The translations under genes were made by a program, and so were the position numbers. The notes beneath the pieces are model-generated. The model was not told where the DNA came from. It ran no database searches and was given only the letters and a program-made list of their open reading frames with translations. Source: Paraburkholderia sp. LEh10 (GTDB lineage Bacteria > Pseudomonadota > Gammaproteobacteria > Burkholderiales > Burkholderiaceae). Taken from it: 64,000 nucleotides of DNA. The stretch is taken from positions 1-64,000 of the forward strand of contig NZ_JAGIPX010000039.1 in the NCBI RefSeq assembly GCF_017814945.1, read 5' to 3'. The stretch's first letter is position 1; every line of letters starts with the position of its first letter. Positions 34,354 to 42,072 of this stretch are shown here, one piece after another.

Positions 34354-35823
34354 GTGTCGATTCACGAGAGTGGAGAAGTCAGCCAGGCTGCAAGCTTCGC
34401 GGCGACGGGACGCGTGATCGCGGCGCGCGGCGCCGTTGTCGACGTCGATTTCGCTGGCGAGGCGCTGCCGCCCGTCGATACGGCCATGTTCATTTCGACG
34501 CGCGATGGTCGACAGCCGATTCTTGCGGAAGTGCAGGCGCATGTTAGCGACACCGTCGTGCGGGCGCTCGCGCTGCAGTCGACGGCAGGCATCGCGCGCG
34601 GCATGCCCGCACGTTCGACCGGCCTTCCGATCGAGGTTCCCGTCGGCCCCTTGACACTCGGGCGCCTGTTCGACGTGTCGGGCGCCGTCCGGGATTCGGG
34701 CGCGCCGTTGCCACCGATCATCGAACGCCGTCCGATTCACCGTGCGCCACCGCCGCTGTCTGCGCAACGCGGCGCGACCCGGCTGTTCGCGACCGGGATC
34801 AAGATCATCGACCTGCTCACACCCCTCGCGCATGGCGGTAAGGCCGCGATGTTCGGTGGCGCGGGTGTGGGAAAAACCGTGCTGGTAATGGAACTGATGC
34901 ATGCGATGGCCGAACAGCACAGCGGGATTTCCGTTTTCGCCGGTGTCGGTGAACGCTCGCGCGAAGGTCACGAAATGCTCGCAGACATGCGCGGCTCGGG
35001 CGTGCTGCCGCGCGCCGTGCTGGTTTATGGACAGATGAACGAGCCGCCGGGGGCTCGCTGGCGAGTGCCGCTGACAGCGCTGACCATCGCCGAGTACTTT
35101 CGCGACGAACGCCATCAGAATGTGCTGCTGTTGATGGATAACGTGTTCCGGTTCGTGCAGGCAGGGGCGGAAGTTTCGGGGCTGCTGGGACGCATGCCAT
35201 CGCGGGTCGGCTACCAGCCGACGCTCGCGAGTGAGGTGGCGGCGTTGCAGGAGCGCATCGCGTCGGTGGGCGAGACAGCCGTGACGGCGATCGAGGCCGT
35301 CTATGTTCCCGCCGACGATTTCACTGACCCTGCCGTGACGACGATTTCGTCGCACGTCGACAGCATGGTGGTGCTCTCGCGCGCACAGGCCGCCGAAGGC
35401 ATGTATCCCGCAATTGATCCGATTGCATCGACGTCGATCCTGCTCGATCCGCTTGTGGTTGGCGACGAGCATGCGAACGTCGCCAATGCCGTGCGGCGCG
35501 CGATCGAGCATCAGCGCGAGCTGCAGGATGTCATCGCGCTGCTGGGCATCGAGGAACTCGGTGCGGACGACCGCCGGATCGTGCAACGGGCCCGCCGCCT
35601 GCAGCGCTTTCTGACGCAGCCTTTCTCGGTGACGGAGGCGTTCTCCGGGCAGCCGGGACGGACGGTTGCGCTGGCCGACACGATCGCTGGGTGCAAGGCG
35701 ATTCTCGACGGCGAGTGCGATGACTGGCAGGAGAGTTCGCTGTACATGGTCGGTACGCTCGACGAGGCGCGCGCGAAGGAAGCGCGCAGCAGGCAGACGG
35801 GCGCCGTTCCCGCTGCGGTCTGA
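34354..35823 (+). CDS. atpD: N-type ATPase beta subunit
   Basis: Catalytic beta subunit of a second, N-type F1Fo-ATPase, 489 aa from GTG 34354 behind a GGAG. The Walker A loop is GGAGVGKTV (MFGGAGVGKTVLVMELMHAM). Other beta signatures are VFAGVGERSREGHEMLADMR, LLLMDNVFRFVQAGAEVSGL and GRMPSRVGYQPTLASEVAAL. VYVPADDFTDPAVTTISSHV carries the family's conserved region near the catalytic site. It heads the operon in the characteristic N-ATPase order D-C-Q-R-B-E-F-A-G, unlike the I-B-E-F-H-A-G-D-C order of housekeeping F-ATPases. Confidence 0.95.
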   Translation: MSIHESGEVSQAASFAATGRVIAARGAVVDVDFAGEALPPVDTAMFISTRDGRQPILAEVQAHVSDTVVRALALQSTAGIARGMPARSTGLPIEVPVGPLTLGRLFDVSGAVRDSGAPLPPIIERRPIHRAPPPLSAQRGATRLFATGIKIIDLLTPLAHGGKAAMFGGAGVGKTVLVMELMHAMAEQHSGISVFAGVGERSREGHEMLADMRGSGVLPRAVLVYGQMNEPPGARWRVPLTALTIAEYFRDERHQNVLLLMDNVFRFVQAGAEVSGLLGRMPSRVGYQPTLASEVAALQERIASVGETAVTAIEAVYVPADDFTDPAVTTISSHVDSMVVLSRAQAAEGMYPAIDPIASTSILLDPLVVGDEHANVANAVRRAIEHQRELQDVIALLGIEELGADDRRIVQRARRLQRFLTQPFSVTEAFSGQPGRTVALADTIAGCKAILDGECDDWQESSLYMVGTLDEARAKEARSRQTGAVPAAV

Positions 35824-35836
35824 AAGAGGCGCGCTC

Positions 35837-36268
35837 ATGCCGGACCTATCGCTCAGATTGACCATCGCGACGCCGACACAGGTCGTGGTCAACGGCTTGC
35901 CGATCGTCTCGTTGCGCGCGGAAGACGAGAGCGGCGGATTCGGCATTCACGTCGGACACGAGGATATGGTGACGCTCCTCAGCGCTTCCGTCGTGAGGTG
36001 GACGACGCAGGACGGCATCGCGCATTTTTGCGCCGTGGACGGCGGCGTGCTGATCGTGTCGAACGGCGCGGCCGTGTCGATCGCATGCAGGGAAGCGGTG
36101 CGGGGCGAGTCGCTGCAACGGCTGGAGGCCGAGGTGCACGACGTGCGCGCGGCACAACTGGATGCGATGCGGCGCGCGCGTGTCGAACAGACTCGACTGC
36201 ATGCTCACGCTGTTCGCCAGATGTTGCGCTACCTGCGTCCGCAAGCGGCGCGCGGAGTATCCGAATGA
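35837..36268 (+). CDS. atpC: N-type ATPase epsilon subunit
   Basis: Epsilon subunit of the rotor stalk, 143 aa. The beta-sandwich domain reads LRLTIATPTQVVVNGLPIVS, DESGGFGIHVGHEDMVTLL and FCAVDGGVLIVSNGAAVSIA. A helical C-terminal part (ESLQRLEAEVHDVRAAQLDA) follows. The GFGI-HVGHEDMVTLL block replaces the GxFGILPGHxPLLT of ordinary epsilon. It starts 13 bases after atpD, and its stop overlaps the atpQ start (ATGA). Confidence 0.9.
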   Translation: MPDLSLRLTIATPTQVVVNGLPIVSLRAEDESGGFGIHVGHEDMVTLLSASVVRWTTQDGIAHFCAVDGGVLIVSNGAAVSIACREAVRGESLQRLEAEVHDVRAAQLDAMRRARVEQTRLHAHAVRQMLRYLRPQAARGVSE

Positions 36269-36579
36269 CCAGGCAGCGCAATGGCCATGCCCCAGCCGAC
36301 GATCGCGTCGCGAAAGCCGCGCGGCGCGCGGCGAACCGCGACGCGATGGGGCGCGAAGACCGGGAGCCGTCTCTCGCCGCGCGGCTTGGGCAGATCGGTA
36401 TTCTCGGCTGGACGATCGTTTTGCCGACGCTTGTCTGTCTCGCCTTGGGTCGCTGGCTTGACCGGCTGATGGGAACGAAGGTGTTTTTCTCGGCGCCGCT
36501 CCTGATGATCGGCGCAGCGATAGGTTTCTGGTCAGCATGGAAATGGATGCATCGGCAGCAAAGGAGAGATCGTGACTAG
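36265..36579 (+). CDS. atpQ: N-type ATPase subunit AtpQ (AtpI-like membrane protein)
   Basis: A 104-aa membrane protein found only in N-ATPase operons. After a basic N-terminal third (RQRNGHAPADDRVAKAARRA) come two membrane segments: IGILGWTIVLPTLVCLALGR and FSAPLLMIGAAIGFWSAWKW. The hairpin resembles AtpI/ATPase gene 1 family proteins, which help assemble the c-ring or carry Mg2+. ATG 36265 overlaps the atpC stop, and its own end overlaps the atpR start by 8 bases. Confidence 0.85.
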   Translation: MTRQRNGHAPADDRVAKAARRAANRDAMGREDREPSLAARLGQIGILGWTIVLPTLVCLALGRWLDRLMGTKVFFSAPLLMIGAAIGFWSAWKWMHRQQRRDRD

Positions 36580-36865
36580 TACCGTTTTCGCTCATCTGCA
36601 CAGTGCACTGGCATTGTTTGTCACCGGGCTGGCAGTCGGCTTGCTCGTGGGGGCGGTGCACTTCGTTTCGCTGCGCAGGAACGCAGCGCTCCTCGTTGCA
36701 GGGCGTCCGGCCGGCGCACTGCTGCTGCAACTGTCGCGTTTCTCGCTGACGGCGGTCGTGTTCGTCGTGCTGGCGAAGGCGGGCGTGCTGGCCTTGCTCG
36801 GCGGAACGGGCGGCTTCATGTGGACGCGCAGCATCGCACTCACGCTTGGGCGAGTCGAACCATGA
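36572..36865 (+). CDS. atpR: N-type ATPase subunit AtpR
   Basis: A 97-aa membrane protein specific to N-ATPase operons, from GTG 36572. Three hydrophobic segments are visible (HSALALFVTGLAVGLLVGAV, LLLQLSRFSLTAVVFVVLAK and a short C-terminal one). A conserved arginine in LSRFSLT has been proposed in the family to interact with the c subunit's carboxylate. It overlaps atpQ by 8 bases and atpB by 4 bases. The exact function is unknown. Confidence 0.85.
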   Translation: MTSTVFAHLHSALALFVTGLAVGLLVGAVHFVSLRRNAALLVAGRPAGALLLQLSRFSLTAVVFVVLAKAGVLALLGGTGGFMWTRSIALTLGRVEP

Positions 36866-37560
36866 TCCACTCGCCACTAACCACCGCGCCTTTGCTGCAC
36901 GCCGGTCCACTCGCGATCACCTCGCCCGTGATCGTCGGCTGGGCAATTGTTGCGTTCATGGCGATCGGCGCGGCGCTGCTTACGCGCAAGCTCTCGATCG
37001 CGCCTTCCCGAGTGCAGGCGGTGCTTGAACTGCTCGTCGAAACCATCGATGCCCAGATTCGCGACACGATACAAACCGATCCGGCGCCGTATCGCTCACT
37101 GATCGGCACGCTCTTCCTGTTCGTGCTGGTCGCCAACTGGTCGTCGCTCGTGCCTGGCGTCGAGCCGCCAACGGCGCATCTGGAAACCGATGCGGCGCTC
37201 GCCTTACTCGTGCTTCTTGCGACGGTGGTGTACGGCGTGCGCTCGCGCGGCCTGCGCGGATACCTCGCGACCTTCGCCGAGCCGACGTGGGTGATGATTC
37301 CGCTGAATATCGTCGAACAGCTCACGCGAACTTTTTCGCTCGTCGTGCGCCTGTTCGGCAACGTGATGAGCGGCGTGTTTGTCGTGGGCATCGTGTTGTC
37401 GCTCGCAGGCCTCCTCGTGCCGATCCCGCTAATGGCGCTGGATCTGCTGACGGGCGCCGTGCAGGCTTACATCTTCGCCGTACTCGCGATGGTGTTCATC
37501 GGCGCCGCCGTCGGTGACACGCGGCATCCGGCTGACAACAACCAGAAGGAGCACGCATGA
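36862..37560 (+). CDS. atpB: N-type ATPase a subunit (ion channel)
   Basis: The 232-aa Fo a subunit, which forms the ion half-channels against the c-ring. About five membrane segments are visible. The essential arginine lies in SLVVRLFGNVMSGVFVVGIV, followed by LLTGAVQAYIFAVLAMVFIG with the conserved glutamine (VQAYIF). NWSSLVPGVEPPTAHLETDA is the family's periplasmic loop. ATG 36862 overlaps the atpR stop (ATGA), and its own stop overlaps the atpE start in the same way. Confidence 0.93.
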   Translation: MIHSPLTTAPLLHAGPLAITSPVIVGWAIVAFMAIGAALLTRKLSIAPSRVQAVLELLVETIDAQIRDTIQTDPAPYRSLIGTLFLFVLVANWSSLVPGVEPPTAHLETDAALALLVLLATVVYGVRSRGLRGYLATFAEPTWVMIPLNIVEQLTRTFSLVVRLFGNVMSGVFVVGIVLSLAGLLVPIPLMALDLLTGAVQAYIFAVLAMVFIGAAVGDTRHPADNNQKEHA

Positions 37561-37802
37561 ACCTGATCGAAATCGTCAGCATTGCCGCGGCGGCGCTCGT
37601 GGTGTCGTTCGGCGCGATCGGTCCGGCGCTTGCCGAAGGCCGCGCGGTGGCGGCTGCGATGGACGCGATCGCGCGGCAGCCCGACGCGGCAGGCACGTTG
37701 TCCCGCACGCTGTTCGTGGGACTTGCGATGATCGAGACCATGGCCATCTACTGCCTCGTGATCGCGTTGCTGCTGCTGTTCGCCAATCCTTTCGCGAAGT
37801 GA
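37557..37802 (+). CDS. atpE: N-type ATPase c subunit
   Basis: An 81-aa hairpin that forms the rotor ring. Helix one ends in the RQPDAAG polar loop (40-46). Helix two carries the ion-binding carboxylate Glu60 in LAMIETMAIYCLVIALLLLF, with Thr61 next to it and Tyr65 one turn on. Glu27 in ALAEGR stands where Na+-driven c subunits such as that of Ilyobacter have Gln32, giving the two-carboxylate site typical of N-ATPases. From memory, the B. pseudomallei homologue forms a large c17 ring and is proton-specific. No signal extension is present. Confidence 0.93.
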   Translation: MNLIEIVSIAAAALVVSFGAIGPALAEGRAVAAAMDAIARQPDAAGTLSRTLFVGLAMIETMAIYCLVIALLLLFANPFAK

Positions 37803-37809
37803 CGCGGCG

Positions 37810-38553
37810 ATGAAGATCGACTGGTCGACGCTGGCGTTGCAGACGGTCAATCTGCTGGTGCTGCTGTGGCTCCTGCAGCGCTACCTGTTCCGTCCCGTCG
37901 CCAGAATCATCGCGGAGCGCCAGGCTGCGGCGCAGACGCTCATCGGTGATGCGGCAGCAGTGAAGCTCGCGGCCCGCAAGGAACTCGACGCGATGACGGC
38001 CGAGCGCGCGCAGCTCGCCGCTCGAAGAGCCGAGGCCCTGGCGCAGATCGAACACGAGGCGAGCCAACAACGCGCCGCGCTTCTCGCGGCGGCGCAGGAT
38101 GACGCCGACAGGCTGCGTACCGAGGCAGTCGCGGAAATGCAGCGCGACCGGGCCGCGTTGGCCGACGAGGAATCCGCGCGTGCTGTCCGGTTGGCGGTCG
38201 ACATCGCGCGCAAGCTGCTGGAGCACATGCCCGATTCGATACGGGTAGAGCCGTTCATCGACGGGCTCGTAGACGGCGTGAACAGACTTTCCTCGACGGC
38301 GCGACAGGAGCTGATCGCGGACGCTTCACTGCAATTGACCGTACCGCGCGCGCTGACGGCCGACGAGCAGCGCGCGTGCGAGGCCGCGCTTTCCGCCGCG
38401 CTCGGACATGCTGTCGTGTGGCACGCGCAGATCGATGGCACGTTGGTCGCGGGACTCGAGCTGGGTGGCCGGCTTGGCATCGTGCGCAACAGCTGGCGCG
38501 ATCAACTGGAGCAGGTTCGCAACGGATTGCGGGACGACGATGGACACGCCTGA
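37810..38553 (+). CDS. atpF: N-type ATPase b subunit with delta-like C-terminus
   Basis: A 247-aa peripheral stalk protein, much longer than the usual 156 aa b subunit. An N-terminal membrane anchor (LALQTVNLLVLLWLLQRYLF) and a long Ala/Arg/Glu-rich helix to about 140 match subunit b. From about 150 the sequence resembles the C-terminal part of subunit delta/OSCP: LQLTVPRALTADEQRACEAA, then HAQIDGTLVAGLELGGRLGI and a closing helix DQLEQVRNGLRDD. No separate atpH exists in the operon, so this fused part probably supplies the contact to the top of F1. It overlaps atpA by 14 bases. Confidence 0.88.
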   Translation: MKIDWSTLALQTVNLLVLLWLLQRYLFRPVARIIAERQAAAQTLIGDAAAVKLAARKELDAMTAERAQLAARRAEALAQIEHEASQQRAALLAAAQDDADRLRTEAVAEMQRDRAALADEESARAVRLAVDIARKLLEHMPDSIRVEPFIDGLVDGVNRLSSTARQELIADASLQLTVPRALTADEQRACEAALSAALGHAVVWHAQIDGTLVAGLELGGRLGIVRNSWRDQLEQVRNGLRDDDGHA

Positions 38554-40117
38554 CGACACAAACGACGGATGGCTGGCCAGCAAACGCAGCGCACTCGCGG
38601 CTGTCGAACTGGAAACGCGCGCGATCGCGATGGGTCGCGTAGAGCGGATCGCCGACGGCATCGCCTTCGTGTCGGGATTGTCGGACGTCGCGCTCGACGA
38701 GCTGGTCGATATCGAAGGCGGCGTCACGGGCTACGTGCATTCGCTCGACGGGGACGTCGCGAGTGTCGTCATGCTCGACAGCAGCGAGTCGGTGCGGGCG
38801 GGTATGCGCGTGACGCCCCGCCATACCGTACTCGACGTGCCCGTTGGGGAAGCGCTGCTTGGGCGCGTGATCGATCCGCTGGGACGGCCGCTCGACGGCG
38901 GAGAAACGATCAGGACGGAGAGCCGGCTACCAGTCGAACGTCCGGCGCCCGCCATCGTCGACCGGGAGTTCGTCAGTGAGCCGCTCGAAACGGGCGTGCT
39001 GATCGTCGATGCGTTGTTTGCAATCGGCCGGGGCCAGCGGGAGTTGATTATCGGCGACCGGGCCACCGGCAAGACATCGCTCGCGATCGAGATGATCGTC
39101 AATCAACGACACAGCGACGTGATCTGCGTCTATGTGGCGATCGGTCAACGGTCGACCGCCGTTCAGCGCGCAATCGATGCGATACGGCAATACGGCGCCC
39201 CCGAACGGTGCGTCTTCGTGGTGGCATCATCAGCTTCGCCACCCGGATTGCAGTGGATCGCGCCGTTTGCCGGCTTCTCGATAGCGGAGTTCTTTCGGGA
39301 TCGTGGGCAGCACGCGTTGATCGTTGTCGACGATCTGACCAAACACGCGGCCACGCATCGCGAACTCGCATTGCTGACGCGCGAGCCGCCAGGACGCGAG
39401 GCTTATCCGGGGGATATCTTCTATCTGCATGCACGTTTGCTCGAACGTGCGGCCCGGCTCTCGGCGGATCTGGGAGGCGGCTCGCTGACGGCCTTGCCGA
39501 TTGCCGAAACCGACGCTGGCAATCTGTCCGCCTACATCCCGACGAATCTGATTTCGATCACGGATGGCCAGATCGTGCTCGATGCGGGCCTGTTCGCGGC
39601 CAATCAGCGTCCCGCCGTCGACGTCGGCCTGAGCGTGAGCCGCGTGGGAGGGAAGGCGCAGTCTCCTGCATTGCGGGACGTCGCTGGTCGATTGCGGCTC
39701 GACTACGCGCAGTTTCTGGAACTGGAGGTATTCAGCCGCTTCGGCGGGCTCGCAGACGCCCGCGTGGTCGCGCAGGTCGAGCGCGGCAAACGCATCCGTG
39801 CGCTGTTCGCACAACCGCGCTTTAGCGCATTACGGGGCATCGATCAGGTCGCCTTGCTCTCCGCGCTGGGCGACGGTCTGTTAGACGGCGTGCCCGTCGA
39901 AGCGATTGCACTGGCGCGGCAGCGGCTTGTCGCATCCGGCGCAGCGTACGGCCTGACGGGCGACACACGGGATGCCGGCGCGCTCTCCGCGCCGCTCGAT
40001 GGCGCGCTGCGTCAGCGCCTGATCGATGTCATACGCGAAATCGTCGAACGCGCGCAGCCCGGGCCGGCTGGCGACGTTACCCGACGGGAGCACGCTGATG
40101 ACCAGCCGGCTCAGTGA
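38540..40117 (+). CDS. atpA: N-type ATPase alpha subunit
   Basis: Regulatory alpha subunit, 525 aa from ATG 38540 inside the atpF end. The Walker A loop is GDRATGKTS. Other signatures are CVYVAIGQRSTAVQRAIDAI, LIVVDDLTKHAATHRELALL, PPGREAYPGDIFYLHARLLE and AYIPTNLISITDGQIVLDAG. The segment GLSVSRVGGKAQSPALRDVA holds the arginine-finger region. The C-terminal tail is longer and more charged than in housekeeping alpha subunits. It overlaps atpG by 20 bases. Confidence 0.95.
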   Translation: MDTPDDTNDGWLASKRSALAAVELETRAIAMGRVERIADGIAFVSGLSDVALDELVDIEGGVTGYVHSLDGDVASVVMLDSSESVRAGMRVTPRHTVLDVPVGEALLGRVIDPLGRPLDGGETIRTESRLPVERPAPAIVDREFVSEPLETGVLIVDALFAIGRGQRELIIGDRATGKTSLAIEMIVNQRHSDVICVYVAIGQRSTAVQRAIDAIRQYGAPERCVFVVASSASPPGLQWIAPFAGFSIAEFFRDRGQHALIVVDDLTKHAATHRELALLTREPPGREAYPGDIFYLHARLLERAARLSADLGGGSLTALPIAETDAGNLSAYIPTNLISITDGQIVLDAGLFAANQRPAVDVGLSVSRVGGKAQSPALRDVAGRLRLDYAQFLELEVFSRFGGLADARVVAQVERGKRIRALFAQPRFSALRGIDQVALLSALGDGLLDGVPVEAIALARQRLVASGAAYGLTGDTRDAGALSAPLDGALRQRLIDVIREIVERAQPGPAGDVTRREHADDQPAQ

Positions 40118-40970
40118 AATCGAAGGCAGGATGGCGACCGCGCATCAACTTGATGCCGTGATCCGCGCGATGCGCGGAATCGCGGCGGCGCGCGAGCGCG
40201 AGGCGCAGGCGCGGCTCGCCGGGATACGTTCCGTTGCGGCGACGGTTGGCGAGGCGATCGGCATGGTGCTCGCGGCAACGGCACATCGAGACACGAGCGA
40301 TTCCCCGCCGGAGCGCGATCTTACTCCCGTCCTCATCCTGCTTTGTACGGAGCAGGGCTTCGTCGGCGGATTCAACGAGAGGCTGCTGGAACGGGTCGAA
40401 AACTGGCCGTCGCGTGGCGCGGGTGCGCTGTTCGTGGTCGGCACGCGCGGTGCGGCCCTGGCGGACGAACGAGGGCTCGCGTACGACTGGTCCGTGCCGA
40501 TGGCCAGTCATGCCGACGACGTGATGCGTGTGGCCGGGCGTGTCAGCGATGCTGTGTTTGCGCGGTTCGTAGCGCATCCCACGTCGGCGATATGGCTGAT
40601 ACACGCGTTACCGGTGCAAGGGGCGCAGGTGGCGGTGGTGACGAGGCGGCTCGTGCCGTTCGATTTCGACCGCTTCAAGACCGCATCACGTGTGCGGCCG
40701 CCGTTGCTCACGCTACCGATAGACAGGATGCTGACGGGGCTTGCCGAGCGTTACGTTTATGTCGAGCTATGCGAAGGTCTCATGTTGTCTTTTGCTGCGG
40801 AAAACGCGGCTCGCATGTCGGCGATGCTCGCGGCGAGCGATCACGTCGGTGAGAGATTGAGCGCGCTGACGCGCGACGCTCGCATCATCCGCCAGGATGA
40901 GATCACGACGGAAATCGTCGAACTTGCGGTCGCGCCGGCGTCGGGAATCGTGAACGGGAAGGAGGCGTAA
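40098..40970 (+). CDS. atpG: N-type ATPase gamma subunit
   Basis: Central rotor shaft, 290 aa from ATG 40098 within the end of atpA. The N-terminal coiled-coil helix is visible (RLSEIEGRMATAHQLDAVIR, AMRGIAAAREREAQARL). The Rossmann-like middle domain reads LILLCTEQGFVGGFNERLLE and GALFVVGTRGAALADERGLA. The C-terminal helix carries ENAARMSAMLAASDHVGERL and RQDEITTEIVELAVAPASGI. It is more divergent than the catalytic subunits, as usual for N-ATPases. Its stop codon shares a base with the next start (TAATG). Confidence 0.92.
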   Translation: MTSRLSEIEGRMATAHQLDAVIRAMRGIAAAREREAQARLAGIRSVAATVGEAIGMVLAATAHRDTSDSPPERDLTPVLILLCTEQGFVGGFNERLLERVENWPSRGAGALFVVGTRGAALADERGLAYDWSVPMASHADDVMRVAGRVSDAVFARFVAHPTSAIWLIHALPVQGAQVAVVTRRLVPFDFDRFKTASRVRPPLLTLPIDRMLTGLAERYVYVELCEGLMLSFAAENAARMSAMLAASDHVGERLSALTRDARIIRQDEITTEIVELAVAPASGIVNGKEA

Positions 40971-41422
40971 TGACGCGTGCACCGGTCCTGCTGTACGCCG
41001 CTCTCACGGGCTCGATACTGCTGGCCGCGTGCGCGACGGCATCCCGGGAAGCGGCGTTCCGAAACGAGGAGATCGAACTTTTTCGGGCACGTCAGGAGGC
41101 CAGCATCGCGTGCGAGACGACTGTCGCTTGCGACAAGGCGTGGGTGCGAACACGGACGTTTATCCAGACACACTCGGCAACGCGGATCGTTCAGGCGGAC
41201 GACTCGACGATTCAGACTGCATTTCCGCATGCATTTGGCTTCGTCTATCTCGCGGCTTCGAGAAGCGCCAACGATTCGGGCAATATCGTCATTCGTCTCA
41301 AGGCGATGTGCAGGGGCATGTATGACAGCGACGGCGCCGCGGGTCTCCTGTATTCGACTTGCGCCAGATCGATCGAGTCGGTCGAGACTGAATTTCACGC
41401 ATGGGTGAGAGAAAACCGCTGA
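40970..41422 (+). CDS. Lipoprotein coupled to the N-ATPase operon
   Basis: A 150-aa exported lipoprotein of unknown function. The signal peptide ends in a lipobox (TGSILLAACATAS, cysteine near residue 21). The mature part has four more cysteines (ETTVACDKAWVRT, LKAMCRGMYD, YSTCARSIES and IACETT) and the motif RTFIQTHSATRIVQADDSTI, which resembles short periplasmic proteins with paired disulfides. Its ATG overlaps the atpG stop by one base (TAATG), so it is translated with the ATPase. I know of no assigned role. Context suggests assembly or envelope support of the N-ATPase, which is inference. Confidence 0.75.
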   Translation: MTRAPVLLYAALTGSILLAACATASREAAFRNEEIELFRARQEASIACETTVACDKAWVRTRTFIQTHSATRIVQADDSTIQTAFPHAFGFVYLAASRSANDSGNIVIRLKAMCRGMYDSDGAAGLLYSTCARSIESVETEFHAWVRENR

Positions 41423-41490
41423 CGGTCCCTGCGACGGCCACGCGCGACGATCGAGCGCGCTGTGCGGAGATGGGATCAACCGGCGAATGC

Positions 41491-41508
41491 AGCTAGGAAT
41501 ATTCCTAC
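41491..41508. promoter_or_regulatory. Palindromic element shared with 26333-26350
   Basis: AGCTAGGAATATTCCTAC contains the perfect 14-bp inverted repeat TAGGAATATTCCTA (41494-41507). It is 17/18 identical to the element upstream of the FNR-type gene. It lies 140 bases before the small gene at 41648 and about 70 bases past the N-ATPase-linked lipoprotein gene. It differs from the FNR boxes. Confidence 0.55.
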
Positions 41509-41647
41509 TTCATGGCTTCATCGACTACCGACGTTTAAAGGATCGCCGATTTCAATCGAAACAGCTGCCCTCAATAATGTAATTAACGCACCGCCGACAG
41601 ATAGACTCACGCTCGGTCATGGGTGCAGGCAGAACGAGGAGCACGAA

Positions 41648-41971
41648 ATGAACGGCAATGGCATTTCCCTCAGAGATCTCGTCGACAAATGGCTCGCGCC
41701 GACGCGCTCCATTCCCGCCAGGGTGACCCAGATCGGGCGTTTCGGCTCCAGTGGCGTGAGATTCGTTCGTCTGGAAGGGGCGGTGTCGAACAGTTCGTTG
41801 AGCATTGTTTTCTTCCGGCACGGTCAAGGCGCCTGGGACGTCTTCCCGCCCGTGCCGCATACGCCCGCAATGGGGACACGCCTTTTTTCGCCGCATGATT
41901 CGCGCGATCGGCCGAAAGCGGCGCGGCAGGGGACTGATCTGTATCAAGGCCCGCATCGGAACGTGGCATAG
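41648..41971 (+). CDS. Small hypothetical protein (107 aa)
   Basis: A cytoplasmic-looking protein of unknown function: MNGNGISLRDLVDKWLAPTR, IPARVTQIGRFGSSGVRFVR and SLSIVFFRHGQGAWDVFPP. The conserved-looking core is the first 75 residues; the tail is basic and of low character. ATG 41648 follows GAGGAGCACGA. The palindrome TAGGAATATTCCTA lies 140 bases upstream, and the FNR-like box of the next gene lies inside its last codons. I cannot name a family. Confidence 0.65.
   Translation: MNGNGISLRDLVDKWLAPTRSIPARVTQIGRFGSSGVRFVRLEGAVSNSSLSIVFFRHGQGAWDVFPPVPHTPAMGTRLFSPHDSRDRPKAARQGTDLYQGPHRNVA
41934..41947 (+). promoter_or_regulatory. FNR/Anr-type box before the K+ channel gene
   Basis: CTGATCTGTATCAA has one mismatch at the first base. 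It overlaps the 3' end of the preceding gene and lies 125 bases before the channel start at 42073. Confidence 0.55.
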
Positions 41972-42072
41972 CCTGAGAGGCGGAGACCCACTTCATTTTG
42001 TCCGCCGGACGGTCCCGTCGCGATGACGGTGTACAGTCCCTGTGCACAGCACGTTCGATTTTTCATCGCACA

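Noticed and set aside
34327..35946. Long open frame antisense to atpD and atpC
   Set aside because: GC-rich third positions keep the opposite strand open; the translation is Arg/His-rich and unlike any protein, while the sense frames are clear ATPase subunits.
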